Of a stretch of 64,000 nucleotides of DNA, positions 1-9,841 are shown piece after piece. The stretch lies in NCBI RefSeq assembly GCF_023330685.1, contig NZ_CP097128.1:2480001-2544000 (forward strand), written 5' to 3'. The notes beneath the pieces are model-generated. The model saw only the letters and a program-made list of their open reading frames with translations, had not been told where the DNA came from and did no database searches. How positions within the stretch are numbered: position 1 is the stretch's first letter; every line of letters starts with the position of its first letter. The position numbers were made by a program, and so were the translations under genes. The DNA is from Conexibacter sp. DBS9H8. GTDB lineage: Bacteria > Actinomycetota > Thermoleophilia > Solirubrobacterales > Solirubrobacteraceae.

Positions 1-188
1 GCGGCGTCGGCGTCGGCCAGGGCGATCCGTCTCACCCCGAGCCGGAGGGCCTGCTCGAGCAGCGGCTCCCATGCGGTCCCCGCCGCAAGCCCACAGATGG
101 TCAGCTCTCCGTCTGAACGGGCGACCACGTCGAGGGCCTGAAGGCCGACCGAACCGGTCGCACCGAGGATCACGACACGGCGTGGCAT
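1..188 (-). CDS. dxr: 1-deoxy-D-xylulose 5-phosphate reductoisomerase, N-terminal part
   Basis: Only the first 62 residues lie in the window; the gene runs off the left edge. They start MPRRVVILGATGSVG and continue to a LDVV motif, which is the NADPH-binding Rossmann start of DXR, the enzyme that converts DXP to MEP in non-mevalonate isoprenoid synthesis. The ATG at 188 is the first in frame before the motif. It is the last visible gene of the rpsB-to-dxr minus-strand block, 106 nt after cdsA, a conserved bacterial neighbourhood that also supplies undecaprenyl synthesis. No sign of damage in the visible part. Confidence 0.85.
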   Translation of the reverse strand, partial: MPRRVVILGATGSVGLQALDVVARSDGELTICGLAAGTAWEPLLEQALRLGVRRIALADADA

Positions 189-294
189 CGGCCCATAGTA
201 GGCAGCGCGAGCCCGTCGCGGTGGTCCCGGTGGACCACCGCGACGCCACAGGCGTGTGGCGGGCTCGGGGCCGCGGAGCCGACGGTGATCTGCT

Positions 295-1224
295 CTAGTG
301 CGGGACGAGCGCCCAGAGGTAGTAGCCGGCGATGACGGTGAAGGCGACTGCGTCGAGGCGGTCGAGCACCCCGCCGTGGGCACCGAAGACCCGCCCCGCG
401 TCCTTGGCGCCGGCATCCCGCTTGACGAGCGATTCGAACAGATCCCCGACCGGTCCGAGCAGGGCGATCGCGAGCCCGAGCCCGAGCGCCTCGGTCTGAG
501 TCATCCATGTCGACTGATACAGGTGGGCGACGAACACGGCGACGATCGCGACGATCATCCCGATGATCAGCCCCTCGACCGTCTTGTTCGGGGAGATCTC
601 CGGCGCGAGCCGGCGGTGGCCGAAGGCGCGACCCCCGAAGTAGGCCCCGATGTCCCCGAAGAACGTGCCGACGAGCACGTCGATGACGACCCCGCCGCCG
701 TGGGGGAGCTGGCGCAGCAGCACCGCGTGGGCGAAGGCCATCCCGAGCCAGAAGACGCCGAGCAGCGTCCCGGCGATCGCGACCGTCGCGTCCTTGACGG
801 CCGGCCGGGTCGCGACGGCGACGAGCAGCAGCGGGAGGGCGAGCATCGCCACGCCGATCACATCGACAAGCCCGCCGAACCGGGCGGCCGCGCACATGCC
901 GACGAGGACGACGTAGCCGACCCACGGGACCGGCCGCCAGCGGTCGAGCATCCGGTAGAGCTCGGTCAGCCCGAGCACGCCGAAGACGGCCATGAACAGC
1001 GCCCAGCCGGTCCCGCCGAGGTCGACGAAACCGATCGCCAGAAGTGCCGCGGGGATCGCGACGATCACCCGGGCCGACAGGTCCGAGCCGCCCGACCGGG
1101 CGCCCGCCGACGTCCCGCGCGCGCCGCGTCCGCCCGCACCGCCGCGGCGGCTCGCGCCGACGGGACGGCTCGACGTGGCGCGCCGGCGCGGATCCCCGGC
1201 CGGCGGGCGGCGGTCGGCGGACAC
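295..1224 (-). CDS. cdsA: phosphatidate cytidylyltransferase (CDP-diglyceride synthase)
   Basis: Integral membrane enzyme making CDP-diacylglycerol from phosphatidate and CTP for phospholipid synthesis. About 309 residues: an Arg/Gly-rich cytoplasmic N-terminus (about 45 residues), then several hydrophobic helices, then the family signature near the C-terminus (SLVKRDAGAKDAG followed by HGGVLDRLD). The frame is open upstream to 1350, but that part overlaps uppS; the GTG at 1224, 2 nt after the uppS stop, is the likely start and implies translational coupling. Family knowledge gives the function; the start is inferred from coupling. Confidence 0.9.
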   Translation of the reverse strand: MSADRRPPAGDPRRRATSSRPVGASRRGGAGGRGARGTSAGARSGGSDLSARVIVAIPAALLAIGFVDLGGTGWALFMAVFGVLGLTELYRMLDRWRPVPWVGYVVLVGMCAAARFGGLVDVIGVAMLALPLLLVAVATRPAVKDATVAIAGTLLGVFWLGMAFAHAVLLRQLPHGGGVVIDVLVGTFFGDIGAYFGGRAFGHRRLAPEISPNKTVEGLIIGMIVAIVAVFVAHLYQSTWMTQTEALGLGLAIALLGPVGDLFESLVKRDAGAKDAGRVFGAHGGVLDRLDAVAFTVIAGYYLWALVPH

Positions 1225-1226
1225 GC

Positions 1227-1984
1227 TCAGCGCCCCCCGAAGCGGCGTTGACGACGGGCGTACTCGGCGAGGGAGTCCGCGAACGCCTCCCGGGTGAAGT
1301 CCGGCCACAACTCCTCCCGGAAGATGAACTCGCTGTAGGCCGATTGCCACATGAGGAAGTTGGAGGTCCGGAACTCGCCGCTCGTGCGGATGATCAGGTC
1401 GGGGTCATGCATCTCCGGCGCATACAGGAGCGACCGGAACTCCTCCTCGCTGTCACCGGAGAAGCGCCGGGCGGCGTCGACGATCTCGGCCCGGCCGCCG
1501 TAGTTGAAGGCGACGAACAGGGTGATCCGATCGTTGGCGGCCGTCTCGGCCTCTGCCCACTCCATCATCTCAACGAGGCGGGTCGAAACCGGGCTGCTCC
1601 GTCGCCCGATGAAGCGCATGCGGACGCCCTGGTCCTTCAGTTCGGGTGTCTCGATCCGGATCCGTCGGGCGAACAGACGCATCAGGCCGCTCACCTCCGC
1701 CCGCGAGCGGCCCCAGTTCTCGGTGCTGAAGGAGTACAGCGTCAGCTCACGGATCCCGAACCGGACCGCGTCACGGAGGCGCTCCTTGACCGTGTCGGCC
1801 CCGGCCTCGTGCCCACGGAGAGCCGACAGGCCACGCTGCTGGGCCCAGCGTCCGTTGCCGTCGGTGATGATCGCGACGTAGCGGGGGTGCTCGTCGCTCC
1901 CCTCCCCCGCCGCGGCGGGGGCCGGGCCCGACGTGGGCGGGCCCGGCAGATCGGTGCCGACTTCCCCGGCGGGCACGGCGCTCA

Positions 1985-1985
<1 letters not shown>
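1227..1985 (-). CDS. uppS: isoprenyl (undecaprenyl) diphosphate synthase
   Basis: Cis-prenyltransferase that extends farnesyl diphosphate to the lipid carrier for peptidoglycan. 252 residues, usual size, with a 30-residue Gly/Pro-rich N-terminal extension. The diphosphate-binding loop reads ITDGNGRWA (family MDGNGRWA), YSFSTENW follows, and the C-terminal signature is RTSGEFRTSNFLMWQ, where most homologues have E-x-R-L-S-N. The GTG start shares one base with the frr stop. Position between frr and cdsA is typical. The altered signature is still within what the family tolerates. Confidence 0.92.
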
Positions 1986-3923
<1,938 letters not shown>

Positions 3924-5183
3924 CTAGTTCTCCTCAGCGGTCGGGGTGGCCTCAGCGGGTTCAACGACGCCCGCCTCCGGCGCGGTGGTCGGGGCAGGCT
4001 CGGCCGCGACCGGGGTCTCGGGGGCCTCGGCCGTCTCCGGAACCGATGGCGCCTCGGCGGGCGCCGCTGCGGCCGGCGCGGCCGCGGCGGGGGTGGGCTC
4101 GGCGAGCGCGGGTTCGGCGGGGACAGACTCGGCGGGCGTCTCCTCGGCGTGGGTGGGCTCGGCGGCCGCAGGCTCCTCGCTCACCTCGGTGACGGGCGGG
4201 ATCGGCTCCTCGCTCACCTCGGTGATCGGTGGGATCGGCTCTTCGATCTCGGTGATCGGCGGAATCGGCTCGTGGTCCTCGATCTCGGTGATCGGCGGAA
4301 TCGGCGTGTTCGCCTCCGCCTCGAGTCGAGCCGCCTCCGCGGCCGCGGCCGCTTCGGCCTCGGCGCGAGCCCTCTCCTCCGCCTCGGCGCGAGCCTTCTC
4401 CTCCGCCTCGCGGCGGGCGCGCTCCTCCGCCTCGCGGCGGGCGCGCTCCTCCGCCTCCCGGCGCTCGCGCTCGAGGCGGGCCTTCTCCTCCTCCGCTCGG
4501 AAGGCCTGGCGACCGTTGGCGACGACGTCGCCGATTGCCGCGGCGATCGCCTGGCAGGAGCGGATCGCGTCGTCGTTGCCGGGGATGACGAAGTCGATCC
4601 CCTCCGGGTCACAGTTCGTGTCGACGAGCCCGATGATCGGGATCCGCAGGCGTCGCGCCTCCTGGATGGCGATCGCCTCGGTCTTCAGGTCGATCACGAA
4701 CACGGCGTCGGGGGGCCGCTGCATGTGCTTGACACCGCCGAGGTTCGCCCGCAGCTTGGCGAGGTCGGCCTGCGCGGCCATCCGCTCGCGGGTCGGCAGC
4801 AGCGCAAGCTGACCCTCGGCCTCATAGCGCTCGAGATCGTGGAGGCGCTTGATCCGCCCGGAGATCGTCTGGAAGTTCGTCAGCAGACCGCCGAGCCAGC
4901 GGTGGTTGACGTAGGGCATGTCGGCCGCTTCGGCCGTGTCCTTGATCGCGTCCCGGGCCTGCTTCTTGGTCCCGACGAACATCACCGTACCGCCCCGGCG
5001 GGCGACGTCGGCGGCGAAGTTCTGGGCGGTCTGGAGCAGATCCTCGGTCTGCAGCAGGTCGATGATGTAGATGCCGTCACGCTCACCGTGGATGAAGCGC
5101 CGCATCTTGGGGTTCCAGCGCCGCGTCTGATGGCCGAAGTGCACACCGGCCTCGAGCAGCTCTTTGATTCCGACCTGAGCCAT
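3924..5183 (-). CDS. rpsB: 30S ribosomal protein S2 with long repetitive C-terminal tail
   Basis: Residues 1 to about 228 are a complete S2 protein (VGIKELLEAGVHFGHQTRRWNPKM, FVGTKKQA, NHRWLGG, DTNCDPEG). Most bacterial S2 proteins end near residue 230-270; this one continues to 419. The tail has two parts: a charged helix-forming stretch (about 231-291) made of an 8-residue unit like REAEERAR, then four copies of an IPPITEIE-like unit (295-335) and an acidic Ala/Pro/Glu-rich end. A good Shine-Dalgarno (GGGAG) precedes the ATG. The S2 identity is certain; the role of the tail is unknown. Transcription probably starts in the 120-nt gap before it. Confidence 0.96.
   Translation of the reverse strand: MAQVGIKELLEAGVHFGHQTRRWNPKMRRFIHGERDGIYIIDLLQTEDLLQTAQNFAADVARRGGTVMFVGTKKQARDAIKDTAEAADMPYVNHRWLGGLLTNFQTISGRIKRLHDLERYEAEGQLALLPTRERMAAQADLAKLRANLGGVKHMQRPPDAVFVIDLKTEAIAIQEARRLRIPIIGLVDTNCDPEGIDFVIPGNDDAIRSCQAIAAAIGDVVANGRQAFRAEEEKARLERERREAEERARREAEERARREAEEKARAEAEERARAEAEAAAAAEAARLEAEANTPIPPITEIEDHEPIPPITEIEEPIPPITEVSEEPIPPVTEVSEEPAAAEPTHAEETPAESVPAEPALAEPTPAAAAPAAAAPAEAPSVPETAEAPETPVAAEPAPTTAPEAGVVEPAEATPTAEEN
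4172..4320. repeat. tandem coding repeat in rpsB (IPPITEIE unit)
   Basis: Four near copies of a 30-39 nt unit encode PIPPITEIE, PIPPITEIE, PIPPITEVS and PIPPVTEVS in the rpsB tail. The copies differ by silent and conservative changes, so the peptide unit is better preserved than the DNA. Confidence 0.85.
4365..4480. repeat. tandem coding repeat in rpsB (REAEERAR unit)
   Basis: A 24-nt unit repeated about five to six times encodes the charged Arg/Glu/Ala helix of the rpsB tail. Neighbouring copies are almost identical at the DNA level, suggesting recent expansion by slippage or unequal crossing-over. Confidence 0.85.
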
Positions 5184-5303
5184 GTTGTCTCCCTTGTTGG
5201 ACGTCCCCGGCAGGTGGACGCGGACTTCCCGGGCGGGAAGCAGGGCCGCGCACCGACAATAAATCCGCCGGGTGTGAGATGGTTGGTACTGCGGCGAGCG
5301 AGT

Positions 5304-6233
5304 TTAGCCGCCCCGGGCCGCGGCGAGCGCACGCTCGAGGTCGCCGGGCAACGGGCTGTGCAGATCGATGGGCTCGCCGGTGCCCGGGTGGGTGAAGGCG
5401 AGCCGGGCGGCGTGGAGGAACTGTCGCTCGAGGCCAAGGGCGGGCCCTGCTCCGTAGGTCGGATCGCCGATCACCGGGTGGCCGATCGCCTGGAGGTGGA
5501 CACGGATCTGGTGGGTGCGGCCCGTCTCGAGGCGCACCCGCAGCAGAGTGGTGGCCGCGCACGCCTCAACGATCTCAAAGTGGGTCACCGCCGCCCGCGG
5601 CGTGTCGGTGTCAAGCGAGTGCAGCGTCCGGCTGTGCCGATCGCGGCCGATGGGCGCGTCGATCGTCCCGGCGCGCGCCTCCGGTCGGCCGCCGACGAGG
5701 GTGAGGTACTCGCGGCGCACCTCACGCGCCTTGATCTGAGCCTGCAGTTCACGCTGAATCCGCTCGGTGCGGGCGACGACGAGCAGGCCCGAGGTGTCCC
5801 GGTCGAGGCGGTGGACGATCCCGCCACGGTCGACGCTGAGGCCGAGGGCCTGGGAGAGCGTTCCCTCCCGGTGGCCGCGGCCGGGGTGGACGACGAGTCC
5901 GGCCGGCTTGTCGACGACGAGCAGATACTCGTCCGTGTAGGCGACCGTGTAGGCGACCGTGGGGCCGCCGGGCTCACTGCCCGGCGCCGGCGGCGGAGGC
6001 TCTCCCGTCAGAGGCTCCGCGGGGGCGGTGAGGGCGGGTGCGGGCGCGGCAACGCGCACGCACTCGCCGGCACGGACGGCGTGGCGTTTGAGGACCTGGA
6101 CGCCGTCGACGGTCACGCTCGCCTCCGCGATCAGCGTCACCGCCTGGGTCCGTGAGCCCACGTGGGGGGCCAGGAACGCGTCCAGGCGCATCCCGTCCGC
6201 CTCCGCCGGGACGTCAAGTTCCAGGTCGGCCAC
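5304..6233 (-). CDS. rluD: 23S rRNA pseudouridine synthase, RluD/RluA family
   Basis: 309 residues: an S4 RNA-binding domain (about 12-62), a Pro/Gly-rich linker (about 65-95), and the RluA catalytic domain. The catalytic motif HRLDRDTSGLL places the nucleophilic aspartate at D144; the C-terminal part has LETGRTHQIRVH. It isomerises uridines in 23S rRNA. The start overlaps lspA by 20 nt, the usual lspA-rluD pairing. RluD rather than RluA or RluC is chosen from this context and the S4 domain; exact target sites cannot be read from sequence. Confidence 0.9.
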   Translation of the reverse strand: MADLELDVPAEADGMRLDAFLAPHVGSRTQAVTLIAEASVTVDGVQVLKRHAVRAGECVRVAAPAPALTAPAEPLTGEPPPPAPGSEPGGPTVAYTVAYTDEYLLVVDKPAGLVVHPGRGHREGTLSQALGLSVDRGGIVHRLDRDTSGLLVVARTERIQRELQAQIKAREVRREYLTLVGGRPEARAGTIDAPIGRDRHSRTLHSLDTDTPRAAVTHFEIVEACAATTLLRVRLETGRTHQIRVHLQAIGHPVIGDPTYGAGPALGLERQFLHAARLAFTHPGTGEPIDLHSPLPGDLERALAAARGG

Positions 6234-6708
6234 CGAACTCCACCAGGAGCACGAGGATGATCACGCCGAAGGTGATCGACATGTCCGCGACGTTGAAGGC
6301 CGGCCAGTGCGGCAGCTTGATGAAATCGATCACGCTGCCGCGCGTGACGCGGTCGATCAGGTTGCCGATCGCGCCGCCGACAAGCATCCCCGTCGGCAGC
6401 CACAGCCAGCGCCGGGTCACCCCGAAGATGAGGTACCCAAGCAGACAGGCGAGCGCCACCGCGGTGGCGACGTAGACGGCGATCCCGCCACCGGCCAGCA
6501 CCCCGAAGGCGACGCCGGTGTTGCGGACGTAGACGAACTCGAGCACCGATCCGATCACGTGCCGGTGCTGGCCGGGAGCGATGCTCGTCCCGATCGTGTG
6601 CTTGGCCAACTGATCGAGCCCGACGACGATGAGGACGACGACCCCGGCGCGGAGCGCCGCCGTGCGCCGCCGCAGCGGCGCGGGAGCGGCGGCGGTCAGC
6701 TCAGGCAT
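6214..6708 (-). CDS. lspA: lipoprotein signal peptidase
   Basis: Inner-membrane aspartyl protease that removes signal peptides from prolipoproteins. 164 residues with four hydrophobic helices. The catalytic aspartates are D119 in GNLIDR and D142 in FNVAD; NTGVAFG lies in the second conserved box. It overlaps yggT by 8 nt upstream and rluD by 20 nt downstream, so the three are one transcript. Confidence 0.95.
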   Translation of the reverse strand: MPELTAAAPAPLRRRTAALRAGVVVLIVVGLDQLAKHTIGTSIAPGQHRHVIGSVLEFVYVRNTGVAFGVLAGGGIAVYVATAVALACLLGYLIFGVTRRWLWLPTGMLVGGAIGNLIDRVTRGSVIDFIKLPHWPAFNVADMSITFGVIILVLLVEFGGRPGT

Positions 6709-7012
6709 TGAGCAGCGATCGGATCACCTCATTGAGGATGAGCAGGACGAAGATCGCGACCATCGGACTGAGGTCGACCGGGCCCAGCGGCGGGATGAAC
6801 TTGCGGAAGATCCGAAGGTAGGGCTGGGAGACCTCGGCGAGAAAGCTCAGCACCGCATCGGACCAGCGGGCATACGGTGGTCGAACCCCGAAGCCGAGCA
6901 GCAGGTTGGTCAGCAGAAAGAGCAGCAGCAGGACGATGTAGACGACGATGACGGCGCCGATGTAGCTGCCGATCTGGGAGGTGACGGAGGCGCCGAGCAG
7001 CATCGCAATCAC
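6701..7012 (-). CDS. YggT family membrane protein
   Basis: 103 residues with two strongly hydrophobic segments (about 12-42 and 78-98) separated by a loop containing SQPYLRIFRKFIPPLG, the YggT family signature. GTG start overlapping the proC stop by 4 nt (GTGA). YggT proteins cluster with sepF, proC and yggS in Gram-positives and are linked to cell division or envelope homeostasis, but the molecular role is not established. Confidence 0.9.
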   Translation of the reverse strand: MIAMLLGASVTSQIGSYIGAVIVVYIVLLLLFLLTNLLLGFGVRPPYARWSDAVLSFLAEVSQPYLRIFRKFIPPLGPVDLSPMVAIFVLLILNEVIRSLLNA

Positions 7013-7764
7013 TTCCGGGAGGGTCCGACGACCGCGTCAGCGGCCTGGTGGAAGGCGGACCGGAGCCCGGCCGCCTCAAGCGCGGCGAGCCCGCGGGCGG
7101 TCGACCCGCCTGGGCTCGTCACCTCTCGCCGGACCGCCAGCGTGTCGCGGTTGCGGCGCAGGAGCAGCTCGGCGGTCCCGGCCATCGTCTCAATCACGAG
7201 GTTCTCGGCATCCCAGGGACGCAGGCCGAGCCGGATTCCCGCGTCGATCTGCGCCTCGGCGAGCAGCGCCTGATAGGCGGGCCCGACGCCGCTGAGGCTC
7301 GTCGCGGCGTCGAGCAGACCCTCGGGCACGCTGACGACGACACCGAGTTCCCGAAACAGGCCCAGAATGGTGGCCTCCACCGCCGGATCCGCCTCCGGGT
7401 CCGCGGCGTAGACGATCGCCCCGCGCTGCACCTCGACGGGCGTGTTCGGCATGATCGCGAAGCAGCGGGCTCCCGGCAGCGCGGCGCGCAGCGCCGCCGT
7501 CGGGGTCGCCCCGAGAACGGAGACGACGGTCGTCGCGGCCCCTGAGATCTCGGCGGCCACCTGCGCGAGCTGATGGGGCTTGTGGGCGAGCACGAGGACG
7601 TCCGCCCGTTGCGCCGCCTCGAGGTTGGAGACCCGCTCCCCGCCCACCTCGTCGACGATCGCCTGGGCCCGTCCGGACCCGGCGTCGGAGACGAGCACCG
7701 GGCGGCCCCACCCGCGCGCAAGGGCGCGAGCCATGTTTCCGGCGCCGATCAGGCCGATCACCAT
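7009..7764 (-). CDS. proC: pyrroline-5-carboxylate reductase
   Basis: Last step of proline synthesis, NAD(P)H-dependent. 251 residues: N-terminal Rossmann fold (IGLIGAGNMARALARGW), AHKPHQL, FAIMPNTPVEVQ and the C-terminal dimer signature SLSGVGPAYQALL. The ATG at 7764 follows a TAGGCT box by 7 nt, so the message is likely leaderless and starts a unit proC-yggT-lspA-rluD. The position beside sepF and yggS matches other actinobacteria and Firmicutes. Confidence 0.95.
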   Translation of the reverse strand: MVIGLIGAGNMARALARGWGRPVLVSDAGSGRAQAIVDEVGGERVSNLEAAQRADVLVLAHKPHQLAQVAAEISGAATTVVSVLGATPTAALRAALPGARCFAIMPNTPVEVQRGAIVYAADPEADPAVEATILGLFRELGVVVSVPEGLLDAATSLSGVGPAYQALLAEAQIDAGIRLGLRPWDAENLVIETMAGTAELLLRRNRDTLAVRREVTSPGGSTARGLAALEAAGLRSAFHQAADAVVGPSRK

Positions 7765-7771
7765 GAGCCCA

Positions 7772-7777
7772 AGCCTA
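7772..7777 (-). promoter_or_regulatory. -10 box of leaderless proC transcript
   Basis: TAGGCT on the minus strand ends 7 nt before the proC ATG, placing the transcription start at or next to the start codon. No clear -35. Confidence 0.6.
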
Positions 7778-7841
7778 GTTGGTCTGTGTGCCGCTGATCG
7801 CCTCGGGCCGAGTGGGAACCGTCCCGGAACCGCCCTGACGG

Positions 7842-8423
7842 TCAGCTCTGGTTGAAGAAGTCGTTGGAGGCGAGGCTCGCCCGCTCCTCCGCCGACAGCT
7901 CGACGCCCTCGGGGGTGAGCAGAAACACCTTGTCCGCGATCCGCTGCATCCCACCGTCGAGTGCGTAGGTGAGCCCGGAGACGAAGTCGATCAGCCGCTT
8001 GGACAGGTCGTGGTCGGCATTCTGCAGGTTGAGGATCACCGGGATCGACGCCTTGAACTTGTCACCGACGTCCTGGACGTCGTTGAAGTTCTTCGGGGCG
8101 ACGAAGTGGAAGCTCTGGCGGCTGCTGCGGGTCGCCACCGGCCGCAGGGTCGCGGTCGGGCGGCTGTACCCGCTGTCCTCGTCGGCGAAGATGTCGTCGT
8201 AATCGTCGCGCCGGCGGCGGGACTGGGGAAGGCGGCGGACGGTGGGTCGTTCGCGATAGGTGTCCTGCATCTGAACCTCCGGCTCCGAGTAGGGCTCGAA
8301 CTCGTCCTCATAGGCCTCATCTTCGGCGAGGCCGAAGTAGACGAGGGTTCGGTGCCATGTGTCGCGCATTGCCATATCGCCGAGTGGTTCGCCTTCGTCC
8401 GGAATTTCCCTGCCCGCACCCAT
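7842..8423 (-). CDS. sepF: cell division protein SepF
   Basis: Membrane-associated partner of FtsZ that anchors and bundles the Z-ring. The C-terminal SepF/DUF552 domain spans about residues 105-175 (FNDVQDVGDKFKASIPVILNLQ, DFVSGLTYALDGGMQRIADKVFLLTP). The N-terminal half contains a likely amphipathic membrane helix and an acidic/Arg-rich linker. I take the ATG at 8423, which overlaps the yggS stop (TAATG), giving 193 residues; ATGs at 8375 and 8369 are alternatives, and none has a clear Shine-Dalgarno. ftsZ itself is not in the window. Confidence 0.92.
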   Translation of the reverse strand: MGAGREIPDEGEPLGDMAMRDTWHRTLVYFGLAEDEAYEDEFEPYSEPEVQMQDTYRERPTVRRLPQSRRRRDDYDDIFADEDSGYSRPTATLRPVATRSSRQSFHFVAPKNFNDVQDVGDKFKASIPVILNLQNADHDLSKRLIDFVSGLTYALDGGMQRIADKVFLLTPEGVELSAEERASLASNDFFNQS

Positions 8424-9085
8424 TATGACGCGGTGAACAGACCGCGTCCGAGCCGAATGATCGTCGCCCCCTCCTCGAGCGCGACACGGTAGTCCTGGCT
8501 CGTGCCCATGCTCAACTCCCTCAGGCCGTGCGCGTCCGCAAGTTCGGCGAGGGCGCGAAAGGCGGGTCGGCTCTCCTCCGGCGCCGCCGCCCGGGGCGGC
8601 ATCGTCATCAACCCGGCGACGGGAACCGGGCAGCGGGCGAGGAAGCGCGCGAGTCCCGCGGGCGCGATCCCGGCCTTGGCCGGGTCGGCGGCGACGTTGA
8701 CCTCGATCAGCACCTGGGTGTCGCCCGGATCGTGGCGGGCGAGCTGGGCGAGCGCGCTCTCGGAGGCGAGTGAGTGGATGTAACGGACCCGGCCGAGCAG
8801 CGCCGCGACCTTGCGGCTCTGCAGCGCGCCGATGAAGTCCCAGTGGGCGAACCGGTCGATCCCGGTCTGCTCCTGCTTGGCGAGCAGGTCTTGGACGCGG
8901 TTCTCCCCGACCGTGACAATCCCGCCGGCCGCCAGCGCGGGCAGCAGCTCGCCGGGAAGGTACTTGATCGCCGCGAGGATCTCGACCGTGGCGGGATCCC
9001 GTCCGGCCGCGGCGATCTCGGCCCGGACGCGCGCGAGGTTCGCGGCAACGTCGCCAGGCTCGAGGTGGTGGACGGGCTCGATCAC
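8423..9085 (-). CDS. yggS: YggS family PLP-binding protein
   Basis: Pyridoxal-phosphate homeostasis protein with an alanine-racemase-like TIM barrel. The PLP lysine is K41 in EILAAIKYLP; later motifs are VGENRVQDL, WDFIGALQSRK, MSMGTSQDY-like (ELSMGTSQDY) and IRLGRGLF. The GTG at 9085 overlaps the pgeF stop by 4 nt (GTGA) and gives 220 residues, the normal family length; the open frame upstream to 9175 lies inside pgeF and is unlikely to be translated. Family members buffer PLP and affect amino-acid metabolism. Confidence 0.92.
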   Translation of the reverse strand: MIEPVHHLEPGDVAANLARVRAEIAAAGRDPATVEILAAIKYLPGELLPALAAGGIVTVGENRVQDLLAKQEQTGIDRFAHWDFIGALQSRKVAALLGRVRYIHSLASESALAQLARHDPGDTQVLIEVNVAADPAKAGIAPAGLARFLARCPVPVAGLMTMPPRAAAPEESRPAFRALAELADAHGLRELSMGTSQDYRVALEEGATIIRLGRGLFTAS

Positions 9086-9777
9086 GTGAGCCAACCGATG
9101 CCGGCCTGACGGCCCGTGTCGCCGTGGTCGCGTCGGTGGCTGAAGAACCGTCCCGGATCCGAGCAGATCGTGCACAGGCCGACGTCATGGACCTCGGCGA
9201 CCCCGGCGTCCCGGAGCTGGGTCGCGGCGATCAGCTTGAGGTCGAGGTTGGCCCCACGGCTCGCCCCGTAGCCGGTGAAGGTGTCGCGCAGCTCGTCGCC
9301 GACCGCATAGCAGCAGGGGCCCGCACCCGGTCCGATCGCGGCCCCAACCGGGCCGGAGCCGAGCCGACCCAGTTGGGTGACGGCGGTCGCGAGAATCCCG
9401 TCCGCCAGACCCCGCCACCCGGCGTGGACGGCGGCGACCGCGGCCCCGTTGGCGAGAATGACCGGGAGGCAGTCGGCGGCGAGGACGAGCGGAGCGACCC
9501 CCGGCGTGGCGGTGAGCAGACCGTCCGCCTCGATCCACGGTGCCGCCGGGTCCGTCGCGACGTCGACGATGTCGACCCGGCTACCGTGCACCTGCTTGCG
9601 CCAGGCGAGCCCGACGCCGAGCCGAGCGGCGAGCCGCGCCCGGTTGGCGGGGGCGCGAGGGTCCCCGGTCAGCAGCCCGAGGTTGCCGGCCGCGACGGTG
9701 CTGAAGAGCGCACGGGCTCCCGGCAGGTCGACGGTGATCTGATCCGTATCCCAGACGAACGGCGCCGGCAGAACCAC
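9082..9777 (-). CDS. pgeF: peptidoglycan editing factor (YfiH/laccase-domain protein)
   Basis: Cytosolic multicopper-oxidase-like fold, known as YfiH or PgeF, which removes wrongly incorporated amino acids from peptidoglycan precursors. About 231 residues. The metal triad is visible as H64 (KQVHGS), C103 (AADCLP) and H118 (VHAGWRG), with a C-terminal CTICSDPGRFFSHRRD. The GTG at 9777 is chosen because it directly precedes the conserved domain and has GGAG just upstream, though the spacing is short. It sits between cca and yggS, the usual place beside sepF. Confidence 0.88.
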   Translation of the reverse strand: MVLPAPFVWDTDQITVDLPGARALFSTVAAGNLGLLTGDPRAPANRARLAARLGVGLAWRKQVHGSRVDIVDVATDPAAPWIEADGLLTATPGVAPLVLAADCLPVILANGAAVAAVHAGWRGLADGILATAVTQLGRLGSGPVGAAIGPGAGPCCYAVGDELRDTFTGYGASRGANLDLKLIAATQLRDAGVAEVHDVGLCTICSDPGRFFSHRRDHGDTGRQAGIGWLT

Positions 9778-9841
9778 CGCTCCAGCGTACCGGGTGGCTG
9801 GGTCCCGGTTCGGCTGCGGCGGGGGCTCTCGCGGGGCAGAC

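Noticed and set aside
4172-4480. Repeats that could suggest a CRISPR array
   Set aside because: They are in-frame coding repeats of the rpsB tail with no unique spacers.
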